A stretch of DNA of 64,000 nucleotides from JALYNX01 sp040902845 (GCA_040902845.1 JBBDWM010000022.1:43497-107496); one strand, 5' to 3'. Positions 8,923-17,655 are shown, numbered from the stretch's first letter. A program made the numbers and translations. Notes: a model not told the origin generated them from the sequence alone.

Positions 8923-9683
8923 ACCGGTACCTCCATCTTCAGGCTCTCTTCCCCTTTGCGAAGCCAGAGTAGGTACTCGACGTTCCCGTCCCCGCCATCG
9001 ATCGGAGACCGGATCAGGCCGCGGGCCCCCAACCCTTCGACGACCAGACAGTCGATCGCCCCTGCCACCGCCCGGGCCCGAATCGCGGGGTCACGGACGA
9101 TCCCCCCATGTCCCAACCCGCCCCGCCCTACCTCGAACTGAGGTTTGATCAGGATGATCAGGTCGGCGCCATCCGCGGCGACGGCGGCCAGCGACCCGGC
9201 CACGACACGAAGGGAGATGAACGAGAGATCGACGACTACGACCGGAAACGGCCCACCGATCTGTTCGGCGTTGAGGGTCCGAATGTTGGTCTTCTCGATC
9301 GACACCACTCTCGAGTCGGCCGACAACCGCTCGTGGAGCTGACCTTGGCCCACGTCCAACGCCACCACCCGGGATGCGCCAGCTTCGAGGGCAACCTCGG
9401 TGAAGCCGCCGGTCGAGGCGCCAACATCGAGGACCCATTTACCCGTCACCTCGATCGGGAAGGCCTCCAACGCGGCGATGAGCTTTTCCGCGCCGCGGGA
9501 GACCCATCGTCGCTGGGTCCCAATCACCTGGATGACAGTCTCGGAGGCGACCACCGACGAAGGGCGGGGGGAGGTTCCCCCGACAATGACCACCTGCTGG
9601 GTGATGATCAGTCGTTTCGCCTGAGCACGGCTGGAAGCAAGCCCGCGCCTCACCAGTGCGACGTCGAGACGCTCTCGGGTCAG
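8919..9683 (-). CDS. tlyA: TlyA, rRNA 2'-O-methyltransferase (probable CTG start)
   Basis: Methylates ribose of 16S/23S rRNA. An N-terminal S4 domain is followed by a FtsJ-type Rossmann domain (GKWVLDVGASTGGFTEVALE; LIILIKPQFEVGRGG). The first in-frame ATG/GTG/TTG (GTG at 9653) would cut into the conserved S4 start. Extending upstream gives L-T-R-E-R-L-D-V-A-L-V-R-R-G-L, exactly the family N-terminus, beginning at a CTG at 9683 that overlaps the previous stop (CTGA) and has AGGAG 5 nt upstream. I therefore infer a CTG start and 254 aa. The product is certain; the start codon is inferred. Confidence 0.93.
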   Translation of the reverse strand: MTRERLDVALVRRGLASSRAQAKRLIITQQVVIVGGTSPRPSSVVASETVIQVIGTQRRWVSRGAEKLIAALEAFPIEVTGKWVLDVGASTGGFTEVALEAGASRVVALDVGQGQLHERLSADSRVVSIEKTNIRTLNAEQIGGPFPVVVVDLSFISLRVVAGSLAAVAADGADLIILIKPQFEVGRGGLGHGGIVRDPAIRARAVAGAIDCLVVEGLGARGLIRSPIDGGDGNVEYLLWLRKGEESLKMEVPV

Positions 9684-9823
9684 GGAGTCTCCTGTTCCTC
9701 GAGGATCGCACCGAGGAGATTCGCCAGCTCGGCGGCAGGCTCGGGCAGCTCGGCCGGGTCGAGTTCGGCGAGCCGGGCGAGAATGGCCTCGATCTGCTCG
9801 ATCTGGTCTTGGGTGAGATCCAT
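9680..9823 (-). CDS. Conserved 47-aa protein between HAD phosphatase and tlyA
   Basis: Small acidic helical protein beginning MDLTQDQIEQIEAILARL and ending LLGAILEEQETP. A longer reading through the upstream GC-rich hairpin repeats is low complexity and is rejected. Mycobacteria also have a very small conserved ORF (Rv1693) between the HAD-like gene Rv1692 and tlyA Rv1694, so this position is syntenic and the gene is probably real. Function is unknown. It overlaps tlyA by 4 nt if the CTG start is right. Confidence 0.7.
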   Translation of the reverse strand: MDLTQDQIEQIEAILARLAELDPAELPEPAAELANLLGAILEEQETP

Positions 9824-9870
9824 AGGTGGATTATCACCGATTCCAGCGCCACACGACCAGGTACCCCATC

Positions 9871-10049
9871 TCTCCCCCCGCAGGGGGGAGTACGGCGCAG
9901 CCGGGAGGGGGGCCACCTGCCACGCGTCAGCGGTGCCCCCTCCGTCTTGGCCTTCGGCCAATCCACCTCCCCCAGCGTCGCTCCGCTCCTGGGGTAGGAC
10001 ACATTTCTCCCCCCGCAGGGGGGAGAGCCGGCGCAGCCGGGAGGGGGGC
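9871..10049. repeat. GC-rich hairpin repeats (two direct copies)
   Basis: Two near-identical units, 9871-9912 and 10006-10049, share TCTCCCCCCGCAGGGGGGAG followed by GGCGCAGCCGGGAGGGGGG. Each contains a perfect hairpin with an 8-bp C/G stem and GCA loop. Between them at about 9965-9995 is another imperfect palindrome (CCTCCCCCAGCGTCGC...CTCCTGGGG) with a relative at 37715-37776. The 239-bp gap between the HAD gene and the 47-aa gene is filled by this; no coding signal is seen. It resembles the mobile intergenic palindromes of high-GC genomes. Confidence 0.8.
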
Positions 10050-10062
10050 ATCTCCGACGCGG

Positions 10063-10812
10063 TTACGCAAGCACCAGGTCCACCGCGGTGGCTAGGTCGG
10101 GGACTACGTGGTCGGCGTCTCCGGTGTCCCCGGGGGCGGTGACTCCGGTGAGCACCAGGATGGACGTCCAGTCGGGTTCGGCTTGGGCTAAGGCGATGTC
10201 GGTGTCGACCCGGTCCCCGATCACCCAGGCTTCTCCAATCCCCTTCGCCCTGAGCAGGGCTCGCATCGGCGCATGCGGCTTCCCGGCGACTTCGGGCTCG
10301 ACTCCGGTGGTGATCTGCACCGCGGCCACCATCGCTCCACCACCCGGGAGCAGCCCGTCAGCCACCGGGTAGGTGGGGTCGGTGTTGGTGGCGATGAAAC
10401 GCGCCCCGGAGCGCACCGCGTCGGCGGCCCGGGTCAGCCGGTCATAGGTCAGGTCGAAGTCCAGCCCCACCAGCAACGCCTTCGCCTCAATAGGGTCCTC
10501 GGTCAACCCGATCCCGGCGTCGGCCAGGGCCGACACGATGCCCTCCGATCCCAGGACCATGACCGGGCCGGGATCGTTGCCCAGCATGCCGACCGCGGCC
10601 TGTGAAGAGGTGACGATCGAGTCGGGGTCGATCTCGATCCCGGTGATCTGCGTGATCTTCTCACTCACTGTGAGCGGCGACTTGGTGCTGTTGTTGGTGG
10701 CGAAATGGACCGTCACCCCGGAGTCACGAAGTCGTCGTAAAGCGAGATCAGAGCCGGGCAGCAACCGATCACCGCGGTAGATCACCCCGTCAATGTCACA
10801 GATGACGTTCAT
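10063..10812 (-). CDS. HAD-IIA family phosphatase (NagD/PGP-like)
   Basis: A 249-aa haloacid-dehalogenase hydrolase. Motif I is VICDIDGVIYRGD (nucleophile Asp). Motif II is FATNNSTKS. The lysine motif lies near VAGKPHAPM. Motif III is WVIGDRVDTDIALAQ. This is the arrangement of NagD and 4-nitrophenylphosphatase or phosphoglycolate phosphatase-like enzymes; the substrate is unknown. The ATG at 10812 overlaps the M20 peptidase stop (ATGA). Mycobacterial Rv1692, a glycerol-3-phosphate phosphatase, sits in the same place upstream of tlyA, so a similar role is plausible. Confidence 0.87.
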   Translation of the reverse strand: MNVICDIDGVIYRGDRLLPGSDLALRRLRDSGVTVHFATNNSTKSPLTVSEKITQITGIEIDPDSIVTSSQAAVGMLGNDPGPVMVLGSEGIVSALADAGIGLTEDPIEAKALLVGLDFDLTYDRLTRAADAVRSGARFIATNTDPTYPVADGLLPGGGAMVAAVQITTGVEPEVAGKPHAPMRALLRAKGIGEAWVIGDRVDTDIALAQAEPDWTSILVLTGVTAPGDTGDADHVVPDLATAVDLVLA

Positions 10813-12137
10813 GACTGGGCGAAGAACCGTTCGAGCACTCTCTCATATAGGGCGGTAGTGCGCTCCACGGATTCGACCGAGACCCGTTCGTCGTGCCCAT
10901 GGAACAGGGTCAGCATCTCGGAGAAGCTCATCCTGTCGTCGAAGAGGCCCACGCCGTAACAAACCGTGCCCCGAGCACGCCAGAATCGGGCATCGGTGGC
11001 CACTGTCATAAGGGTCGGCGCCAGATTGCGATGACCGTCGAGTTGCTCCACGGCGTCGCCGATCGCCTCCCAGAGCGGGTTACCCATCGGGGAAACGGTG
11101 GCATCGCCATCCATGATCGGACGTATCTCCACATGACCGGCTGCAGAGCCCATCGCCTTCCTCAGATGCGAGTCGACGAACTCGCGGTCCATTCCCGGCA
11201 GCCCCCTGATATCGACCTCGGCGTGGGCCCGGTCGGCGACCACGTTGATCGTGGTCCCGGCACGCAACATGTTCGAGGAGATCGTGAGATGGGTCGCGGC
11301 GTGGATGTACCGGGCCAACGTCGGGTCGGAGACAGCGATCCGATCGATCTCGTCGTCGAGTTGGTCTACATCGGTGAGACGCCGAACTGAGTCCTCGTCG
11401 AGCCCGAGATTCCTCACAAAGGCGACCCATTCCTCAGTGATCGCGGCCGGGACCGGGGTGTCGATGACCCCGGCCAGGGCGGTGATCATCTTGTGCAGGG
11501 CGTTGTCGGTGCCATAGGGAAGCGACCCGTGCCCGGGTGAGCCGGCTGTCTCCAGAACCGACCAATACGCGCCTTTCTCACCGATCGACACCGGGACCGC
11601 CTTGTGATCGTCGACCAACAGCCCGGGATAGGCGACCTCGGTGAGCAGGTAGTCGGCCCTGACCAGGTCCCAATGCTCGTTCACCAGCGACATGGCGCCC
11701 AAGCGGCCGCCGTTTTCCTCGTCGGCCACCGCACAAAACAGAAGGTCCCCCCTTGGCACTTTCTCCCCGGTCAGATAGGGGCGAATGGCGACCGTCATCG
11801 CCGCCGTCACGTTCAGCATGTCGACGGCACCTCTTCCGTACACGAATCCGTCGAGGATCTCGGCCGCGAATGGATCAACCGACCAGCCCGCTCGATCGAC
11901 AGGGACCACGTCGAGATGGGGAACCAGGGCGAGTGACGGCGCGTCAGGATCGGTCCCGGGCACCCGATACACCACAGACTGGCGGCCTGGCGCCGGCTCG
12001 AACACCTCACCGTCGACGCCGAGGTACTCGGCCAGAGTCTCAACCGAACGCCTCTCGAAACCGCTCTCGGGCGTTCCGTCGTTGACGCACTGGTTGCGGA
12101 TCAGAGTTTGAAGGAGTGCGACTGTGTCGTGGCTCAC
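10809..12137 (-). CDS. M20-family metallopeptidase
   Basis: A 442-aa zinc amidohydrolase/peptidase of the M20 (ArgE/DapE/CPG2) type. Metal-ligand motifs are visible: LALVPHLDVVPVD, YGRGAVDMLNVTAAM, and AVADEENGGRLGA with the catalytic Glu. The dimerisation (lid) domain lies between about residues 185 and 340. The start is GTG at 12137. Substrate cannot be named from sequence. It overlaps the HAD gene by 4 nt, so the two are likely co-expressed. Confidence 0.9.
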   Translation of the reverse strand: MSHDTVALLQTLIRNQCVNDGTPESGFERRSVETLAEYLGVDGEVFEPAPGRQSVVYRVPGTDPDAPSLALVPHLDVVPVDRAGWSVDPFAAEILDGFVYGRGAVDMLNVTAAMTVAIRPYLTGEKVPRGDLLFCAVADEENGGRLGAMSLVNEHWDLVRADYLLTEVAYPGLLVDDHKAVPVSIGEKGAYWSVLETAGSPGHGSLPYGTDNALHKMITALAGVIDTPVPAAITEEWVAFVRNLGLDEDSVRRLTDVDQLDDEIDRIAVSDPTLARYIHAATHLTISSNMLRAGTTINVVADRAHAEVDIRGLPGMDREFVDSHLRKAMGSAAGHVEIRPIMDGDATVSPMGNPLWEAIGDAVEQLDGHRNLAPTLMTVATDARFWRARGTVCYGVGLFDDRMSFSEMLTLFHGHDERVSVESVERTTALYERVLERFFAQS

Positions 12138-12146
12138 CCGATCAAC

Positions 12147-12557
12147 CTATCGAGCTGTGGTCTTCTGTAAGACCTCAACCAGGTCATACATAGTGGGCGT
12201 CAGGTCGTAATCGGCGACCTGGTCCATTCCCACCCATCGCGCCTGTTCCGCGTCATCGTCGGGGGCGAGCTCCCCACCCACGACGTGACCTTCGAAGTCG
12301 ATGATCACGATGTGCCCCTGCTCGGAGATGTGCTCTCCCACCCACACCACCTCACCGATCTCCACTTCGAGCCCGGTTTCCTCGCGCACTTCGCGAACCG
12401 CAGCCTCCCGAAGAGACTCACCGGGGTTCACCTTGCCCCCGGGAACCGCCCAGCGTCCCTTGCTTGGTTCGTGACCCCGCTGGATCAACAACAGATGGTG
12501 GTCGTCGATCAAGACCACTCCGACTCCGACCACCGGCATGTCACTCACGGTCGTCAT
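12147..12557 (-). CDS. Nudix hydrolase
   Basis: A 136-aa pyrophosphohydrolase. The full Nudix box is present from GKVNPGESLREAAVRE through VREETGLEVEIG, matching GX5EX7REUXEEXGU, and KGRWAVPGG precedes it. Substrate unknown (8-oxo-dGTP, ADP-ribose and other nucleotides are possible). The ATG at 12557 overlaps the GNAT gene by 17 nt; a second ATG at 12539 just after that stop is an equally reasonable start. Confidence 0.9.
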   Translation of the reverse strand: MTTVSDMPVVGVGVVLIDDHHLLLIQRGHEPSKGRWAVPGGKVNPGESLREAAVREVREETGLEVEIGEVVWVGEHISEQGHIVIIDFEGHVVGGELAPDDDAEQARWVGMDQVADYDLTPTMYDLVEVLQKTTAR

Positions 12558-13020
12558 CGTGGTGCATCACGATCGACCTGGCACTGAAACCACCAGCCTC
12601 GAAGAAGTTTTTCACGAGGCGATGCCCGGGCAGAACATGTGCATCGAACTTGGATATGCCCCTGGCCCGCATCTCCGCCATCACCAAGTCCCTCATCACC
12701 TCCCCGACGGACACCTCACGTGCCTCGGGTTCGACAAAGACCAGACGTATCGCGCAAATCTCCTCGCCACCAGCCTGGGGAAGAAGCCCCTCGACTCTGG
12801 CCACCAGGAACCCGAACGGATAATCCTCGATCTCTCCGATGACCACAATCGTGGCCTCATCGGCTAGTGCATCCCGAAACGAGTCCGGGACCGGCTCGGC
12901 CAGCCCATCGGCGAGCGGCCACATCGGGTGAAGCATGGTCATCTCGGTTTCGAGGCCTCGATAGAGACTCTCCAGGGTTGTCAGATCGCCCGATACGGCC
13001 GGCCGGGCCGAGATTCTCAT
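12541..13020 (-). CDS. GNAT-family N-acetyltransferase
   Basis: A 159-aa acetyltransferase fold: an N-terminal ARPAVSGDLTTLESLY helix, then GFLVARVEG, IRLVFVEPEAREVSVGEVMRD (beta4 and the acetyl-CoA loop) and NFFEAGGFSARSIVM at the end. The usual Q/RxxGxG/A acyl-CoA loop is modified to EAREVSVGEV. The substrate is unknown. The ATG at 13020 overlaps the glycosyltransferase stop as ATGA. Confidence 0.8.
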   Translation of the reverse strand: MRISARPAVSGDLTTLESLYRGLETEMTMLHPMWPLADGLAEPVPDSFRDALADEATIVVIGEIEDYPFGFLVARVEGLLPQAGGEEICAIRLVFVEPEAREVSVGEVMRDLVMAEMRARGISKFDAHVLPGHRLVKNFFEAGGFSARSIVMHHDDDRE

Positions 13021-13739
13021 CGCTTCCAGAACCGTAACCGTCTAAATCCCCACACAGTCACCAGCTTCATGGCCTCGATGACGATCTTGGTTCCCATCTT
13101 CGAGGTGCCCCTGGTGCGGTCGCGGAAGCTGATGGGAACCTCGACGACGGCCAGACCCTGCTGATGGGCCCGCCACGCCATCTCGACCTGAAACCCGTAG
13201 CCGGAGGCCTCCGCGGCGCGGTAAGGAAGGGTGCGGAGGGCGTCGGCCCTCAGAGCCCGGAAGCCGGCGGTGGCATCCCGAATCGGGATCCCAAGCATCA
13301 GACGGGCGTAGAGGTTGCCTCCCCGGGAAATGAGCCGTCTGACGAGTGGCCAGTCAGGTGTGGAACCACCCTGTACGTAGCGGGACCCGATGGCCATGTC
13401 CGCTCCCCCTTCGATCGCGGCCACAAGACGGGGAAGGTCGGCTGGATCGTGGGAGAAATCTGCGTCCATCTCGACCACGATCTCGGCCCCGGCTCCGAGC
13501 GCATGGTCGAAGCCAGCGGCATACGCCGGCCCGAGCCCTTCCTTCGCTGGTCTGTGGATCACGCCGACCAGTGGGGCGTCGACCGCAAGGCGGTCGGCCA
13601 GTTCCCCTGTTCCGTCCGGGGAGAAATCGTCCACGACCAGCACCCGATAACCCTGATCGACGACCGCGGCCACTATTTGTGAGAGGTTTTCCCGCTCGTT
13701 GTAGGTGGGTATTACGACCGTGACCCGATCAGTAGGCAC
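13017..13739 (-). CDS. Polyprenol-phosphate mannosyltransferase-like GT2
   Basis: A 240-aa family-2 glycosyltransferase that would transfer a sugar from a nucleotide donor to polyprenyl phosphate. It begins VTVVIPTYNERENLSQIVAA; the DxD motif is in EIVVEMDADFSHDP; and PISFRDRTRGTSKM is the C-terminal signature of DPM1/Ppm1 enzymes. The membrane-anchor N-acyltransferase domain of mycobacterial Ppm1 is absent. GTG at 13739 overlaps the DUF4193 gene by 11 nt. Confidence 0.9.
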   Translation of the reverse strand: MPTDRVTVVIPTYNERENLSQIVAAVVDQGYRVLVVDDFSPDGTGELADRLAVDAPLVGVIHRPAKEGLGPAYAAGFDHALGAGAEIVVEMDADFSHDPADLPRLVAAIEGGADMAIGSRYVQGGSTPDWPLVRRLISRGGNLYARLMLGIPIRDATAGFRALRADALRTLPYRAAEASGYGFQVEMAWRAHQQGLAVVEVPISFRDRTRGTSKMGTKIVIEAMKLVTVWGFRRLRFWKR

Positions 13740-14175
13740 AGTCGGCGCACAGCATCTTCTTGCGATTGGCGAGCTGGCTCGTTCTCTTCACCATGAAACA
13801 AGACTGGCAGACGAACTCGTCGGATCGCTGGAGTTGAGCATCGACATTCATCGTCAACTCCTCGCGGCGGATGGCGCGCAGCTCCTCGACCTCGTCGACC
13901 AGGAGGGTCTCTCCCACTTCCTCGTCCATGAGCTGGAGCTCCTCGCTTTCCAGCTCCTCGAGGGCTTCTGTTGTCTCCTCGTCGTGCTCTTCGCCTTCCT
14001 CCTCCCGATCGAAGTCTTCCTCGCCATCCTCTTCGGCCTCGAACTCTTCTTCGGACTCAACGACGATCTCGGCTTCCTCGAGCTCCTCGACAAGGGCGTC
14101 GTCGAGCTCTTCTTCGGGGACCTCGACTTCGTCGGGGAGCTCTTCGGTGAGTTCGTCTAGCTTTTCTTTGGCCAT
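13729..14175 (-). CDS. DUF4193 protein with long acidic N-terminus
   Basis: 148 aa. The C-terminal part, DEFVCQSCFMVKRTSQLA then KKMLCADCAY, is the four-cysteine zinc-ribbon signature of DUF4193, a family confined to actinobacteria as far as I know. Residues about 3-80 are extraordinarily acidic, with long Glu/Asp runs. DUF4193 proteins are usually near 100 aa, so this N-terminus is expanded. There is no Shine-Dalgarno before the ATG at 14175; a TATACT box lies 31 nt upstream. Function unknown; a nucleic-acid or RNA polymerase contact is speculation. Confidence 0.85.
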   Translation of the reverse strand: MAKEKLDELTEELPDEVEVPEEELDDALVEELEEAEIVVESEEEFEAEEDGEEDFDREEEGEEHDEETTEALEELESEELQLMDEEVGETLLVDEVEELRAIRREELTMNVDAQLQRSDEFVCQSCFMVKRTSQLANRKKMLCADCAY

Positions 14176-14206
14176 ATTTGCTGTATCTGGTGGGTCAGGG
14201 GCGGGC

Positions 14207-14212
14207 AGTATA
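14207..14212 (-). promoter_or_regulatory. Candidate -10 element of the DUF4193 gene
   Basis: TATACT on the minus strand, 31 nt ahead of the ATG at 14175 and just outside the preceding gene's stop. No good -35 is seen. The same TATACT box precedes mpa. Placed by motif only. Confidence 0.4.
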
Positions 14213-14224
14213 AGTCGGCACGGC

Positions 14225-15109
14225 TCAGATCTTGAGACGCACCGCGGCCGGGATAACCCGACCTCTCACCGTCGTATTCCCGATCAGGTCGCCGTCGACC
14301 TCCACCGGCCACAGGGGCTCGGTCACCAGTGTGAATTCCGAGACCGAAAGACGCCGGATTCCTGGCTCGCGAAGATGGGTCCCCTTCACCACCTTGGGGA
14401 CCAGTGCGGCCGCTTGTCCCTTGCGGACGTCGAAGATCTGGACATCGAGGACACCGTCGACCAGCGTTGCCTTCGGAGCCACGTTCCAGCCCCCGGCGAA
14501 GAACTGGGCGTTGGCGAAGATCACAGCCAGTGCCTCGGATTCGATGACTCTCTTCTCGGTGGTGAGGGTGATCCGGGCCCGAGGGAACCTGGGCAACCGG
14601 GCTCCAAACGCCATCGGGTAGCGAGCGGGCCCCAACCATCGCGCGATTTTGACCGCGGTTTGAGCCGCAGCCGCCCCCACCCCCGCTTGGGCCACGTTGA
14701 CGAAATACCGAAGGCCCCAATCTCCCTCCAAAGCCACGAGATCGATTGGGTAGATGCTGTCGGTGATCAGATGCTGTGCGGCGCCCGCCAGGTCTTGAGG
14801 AAGCCCAAAGGTACGCAGGAGGTCGCAGCCCGTTCCCACCGGGAGGACGCCGATCACCGGCGAGAAACCCATACCAAGGGGAAGCAAGGCGTTCACCGCG
14901 AGATTCACAGTCCCGTCGCCCCCGGCGAGTGCGAAATGCTCGAAGCCGCTGCTGGCACCGGCGACGAGCGCCGCTGCCATTTCACTCGGAGAATCCGGAG
15001 CGACGATCTCGCAATCGAGCCCGACCGCGCCGACCACCTCCGCAATGAGGGAAGGGTCGGTGGTGATCCGGCCCGCGCTTCGGTTGACCGCGACCAGCCA
15101 GCGCGGCAT
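14225..15109 (-). CDS. Diacylglycerol kinase-like lipid kinase (DagK/YegS family)
   Basis: 294 aa from the ATG at 15109 (GTG at 15112 also possible). It has an N-terminal RWLVAVNRSAGR loop, the nucleotide motif HFALAGGDGTVNLAVNALL, and GVLPVGTGCDLLRTFGLP, which correspond to the GGDGT and GTxNDxA motifs of DagK/sphingosine kinases. In the second motif the usual Asn-Asp is Cys-Asp. The C-terminal beta domain ends VDGDLIGNTTVRGRVIP. It probably phosphorylates a membrane diacylglycerol or polyprenyl-type lipid. It overlaps the helicase stop (TGATG). Confidence 0.85.
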   Translation of the reverse strand: MPRWLVAVNRSAGRITTDPSLIAEVVGAVGLDCEIVAPDSPSEMAAALVAGASSGFEHFALAGGDGTVNLAVNALLPLGMGFSPVIGVLPVGTGCDLLRTFGLPQDLAGAAQHLITDSIYPIDLVALEGDWGLRYFVNVAQAGVGAAAAQTAVKIARWLGPARYPMAFGARLPRFPRARITLTTEKRVIESEALAVIFANAQFFAGGWNVAPKATLVDGVLDVQIFDVRKGQAAALVPKVVKGTHLREPGIRRLSVSEFTLVTEPLWPVEVDGDLIGNTTVRGRVIPAAVRLKI

Positions 15110-17655
15110 CACCCCACGCCCTGGGCCGCGACCACACCCCGATCAACCGACTTGAGTGCCTGGGTCGATTCTTCTCTCATCCCTGGAGCCGCTTCCCGAA
15201 GCTGACGCAGCAGGTCCACCAGTTGGCGGGACACCCGGACGAAGTCACCCGGTGCCATCCCCCTGGTGGGAAGATCGTCGAAGTCGGTCCCCGACGCCCA
15301 GGTGTGGGCCAGGGCCCCGAACCCCGGATCCGGCCGTCGGGTGGGAGTGAGACGAAGCCGCCGCTCCTTTTCGACAAGGCCCTTCCACAGCTCGTCGAGC
15401 TTCTCCCAGCGCTCGCCAAGTAGCGCCGTTGGGAATTCGGCGACAGATGCCATGTCACTCCGAGGCTCGTACACGAAGACCGAGACCAGGGCGGCAAGCT
15501 CTGAGGGCTCGAGACCGTAGAACACCCCGTTCTCGATGGCTTCGGCCAGCAACAGATCGGACTCGTTGTAGATGCCCCGCAGCCGTTGCCCCCTAGGGGT
15601 TAGGGCCCAAGCGTCCAGATAATCCAGCTCTCCGAGCAGCTCACGGATTGCGGCGAACTCCTCGACCAACCCGTACCCGGAACTGCGGCGTGCCGTCTTT
15701 TGGGCCTCGATCCGGCGGCTGGTTCGCGTGGCCCGCCGCGCCGCTGCCAGATGCCGCGACGCATCGGGGCACAAAGCCACCGGGTGATCCACTGTCGAAT
15801 GCACCCGGGGGGCCCAGTTGGACACCGGAGGAGGAACCCTGCGCAGGAGACGGAGCGTGTCATTGACGAACCTGCGGTCCCTGGGGCGAAAGGAACCGGG
15901 CAACTCGACCTCGCCGGAGACCATGCTCCCGTCGACGATGTCCCGGTACCCGAGGGTCGACACCCGACCGGAGGTCGACATCACCAGATAGCGGGTCCCA
16001 TCATCCTTGCGCGCCAGCCGGCGCAGGACGAGATAACGGCCGTCACGTGAGCCGCCAGGCACGTCGACCACCTGACCACTCCTGAGCGACGAGGCAATCC
16101 GGTCGTTGTAACCGGTCGGCTGTATCGATTCGATGAGTGCCAGGTACTCCTCGACACTCCCCCGCTCGCATTTGGCCTGTGCCTCTTCACGGGCCAGTTG
16201 GTGCTCCAGGGCCTCGCTCGTGGTTTCGGCGGCCTGCCGATCACCCTCCCTCTGGAAGCTGGCGAACGACGCCTCCAGGAGCTGCTCGGCCTCGGCCTGG
16301 CCGTAGTTCGCCACCAGATTGGCCGTCATGTTGTAGGTGGGTCGGAAGCTCGATCGGAGAGGATGTGAGCCGATCGACGCCACCTCGGTGACGTGATCGA
16401 ATCTGACAAATGGTGAGTGGAGCAGGACCCCGTAGCCTTCCACGTCGATCCCCCGTCGACCGGCCCTTCCCGTCAGTTGGGTGTAGTCCCCTGGACGCAT
16501 CAACTCGTGTGATTCGCCGTTGAACTTCGAGAGGGACTCGAGGACCACCGTTCTGGCCGGCATGTTGATGCCCAGCGCCAGGGTCTCGGTGGCGAAGACA
16601 ACCTTGAGCAAACCGGCCTCGAACAGCTCCTCAACGGTCTCCTTGAAGGCCGGGACCAAGCCGGCGTGGTGGGGGGCCAGGCCTGCTTCGAGCCCTGCCA
16701 GCCATCGGTCGTAACCGAGGACGACGAGGTCATCGTCTCCCAGATGCTCGGTTCGCCTTTCGGCGATCTCACGAATCGCTGCCCTCTCTCCGACGTCGGT
16801 CAACCTGAGCCCGGCGTCGAGAAGGCGGTGGGTGGCCGCGTCACAGCCCGCGCGGCTGAAGATGAAGTAGATGGCGGGGAGCATCGACTCCTGGGCGAGT
16901 CGCTCCACGGTTTCCATGCGATTCGGTGTCTTGAACCTCCTCCGGCGGCCTCGCTCCAGGCCGAGCATGTGCTCGACCCGTGGGTTGGGGCGGGTTCGAC
17001 CGTCCCGGCGCACAAATGTGGGGAGGAGGTAGAGGTTCTGCGAACCCATCTTGTCCTTGATCATGTACATCGATTCGAGGGGTACCGGGCGGTGATCGGT
17101 GGCAATGAGGCGGGTGGGACCGCGACGCTCCCCAACCCATGCGGCGAACTCCTCATTGTTGGAGACGGTGGCGGAGAGACAAACCATCTGCACCTGTTGC
17201 GGGCAATGGATCATCACCTCTTCCCACACCGCACCCCGGGTTCGATCTTGCAGGAAGTGGACTTCGTCGAGGATCACGATGTCGACCATCTCCAGCCTCG
17301 TGCTGTCGGCGTAGATCATGTTGCGCAGGACCTCGGTGGTCATCACCACGATGGCGGCATCGCCGTTGACCACGTTGTCCCCGGTGAGAAGACCCACCCG
17401 CTCGGAACCGTAGATGGCAACCAGGTCGGAGTACTTCTGATTGGAAAGTGCCTTGATCGGTGTCGTGTAGAAGGCGCGCCGCCCGGCGGTCATGGCGAGA
17501 TGGATGGCCGCCTCGGCGACCAGGGTCTTGCCCGCGCCGGTGGGTGCGGTCACCACCACCGACTGGCCCTCTGCGATCGCTTCGCCGGCCTCGATTTGGA
17601 AGTCATCGGGTGCGAACGGCAGCCGACTCCAGAAGTCGTCGAGTCCGGAGCTCAC
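15109..17655 (-). CDS. helY: Ski2/Mtr4-like superfamily II helicase (HelY)
   Basis: An 848-aa ATP-dependent RNA/DNA helicase. Walker A is VVTAPTGAGKTLVAEAA. The DEVH box is VDIVILDEVHFLQDRT. Further motifs are VCLSATVSNNEEFAAW and, for motif VI, YTQLTGRAGRRGIDVEG. The C-terminal half (about 580-848) carries the DSHCT-like helical region. In mycobacteria helY (Rv2092c) follows tatC and tatA, as here. GTG at 17655 overlaps the tatC stop as GTGA. A role in RNA processing is inferred from Ski2/Mtr4 homology. Confidence 0.93.
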   Translation of the reverse strand: MSSGLDDFWSRLPFAPDDFQIEAGEAIAEGQSVVVTAPTGAGKTLVAEAAIHLAMTAGRRAFYTTPIKALSNQKYSDLVAIYGSERVGLLTGDNVVNGDAAIVVMTTEVLRNMIYADSTRLEMVDIVILDEVHFLQDRTRGAVWEEVMIHCPQQVQMVCLSATVSNNEEFAAWVGERRGPTRLIATDHRPVPLESMYMIKDKMGSQNLYLLPTFVRRDGRTRPNPRVEHMLGLERGRRRRFKTPNRMETVERLAQESMLPAIYFIFSRAGCDAATHRLLDAGLRLTDVGERAAIREIAERRTEHLGDDDLVVLGYDRWLAGLEAGLAPHHAGLVPAFKETVEELFEAGLLKVVFATETLALGINMPARTVVLESLSKFNGESHELMRPGDYTQLTGRAGRRGIDVEGYGVLLHSPFVRFDHVTEVASIGSHPLRSSFRPTYNMTANLVANYGQAEAEQLLEASFASFQREGDRQAAETTSEALEHQLAREEAQAKCERGSVEEYLALIESIQPTGYNDRIASSLRSGQVVDVPGGSRDGRYLVLRRLARKDDGTRYLVMSTSGRVSTLGYRDIVDGSMVSGEVELPGSFRPRDRRFVNDTLRLLRRVPPPVSNWAPRVHSTVDHPVALCPDASRHLAAARRATRTSRRIEAQKTARRSSGYGLVEEFAAIRELLGELDYLDAWALTPRGQRLRGIYNESDLLLAEAIENGVFYGLEPSELAALVSVFVYEPRSDMASVAEFPTALLGERWEKLDELWKGLVEKERRLRLTPTRRPDPGFGALAHTWASGTDFDDLPTRGMAPGDFVRVSRQLVDLLRQLREAAPGMREESTQALKSVDRGVVAAQGVG

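Noticed and set aside
9824..10051. N-terminal extension of the 47-aa gene through the GC-rich repeats
   Set aside because: The added residues translate hairpin repeats; the conserved part starts at the ATG at 9823.
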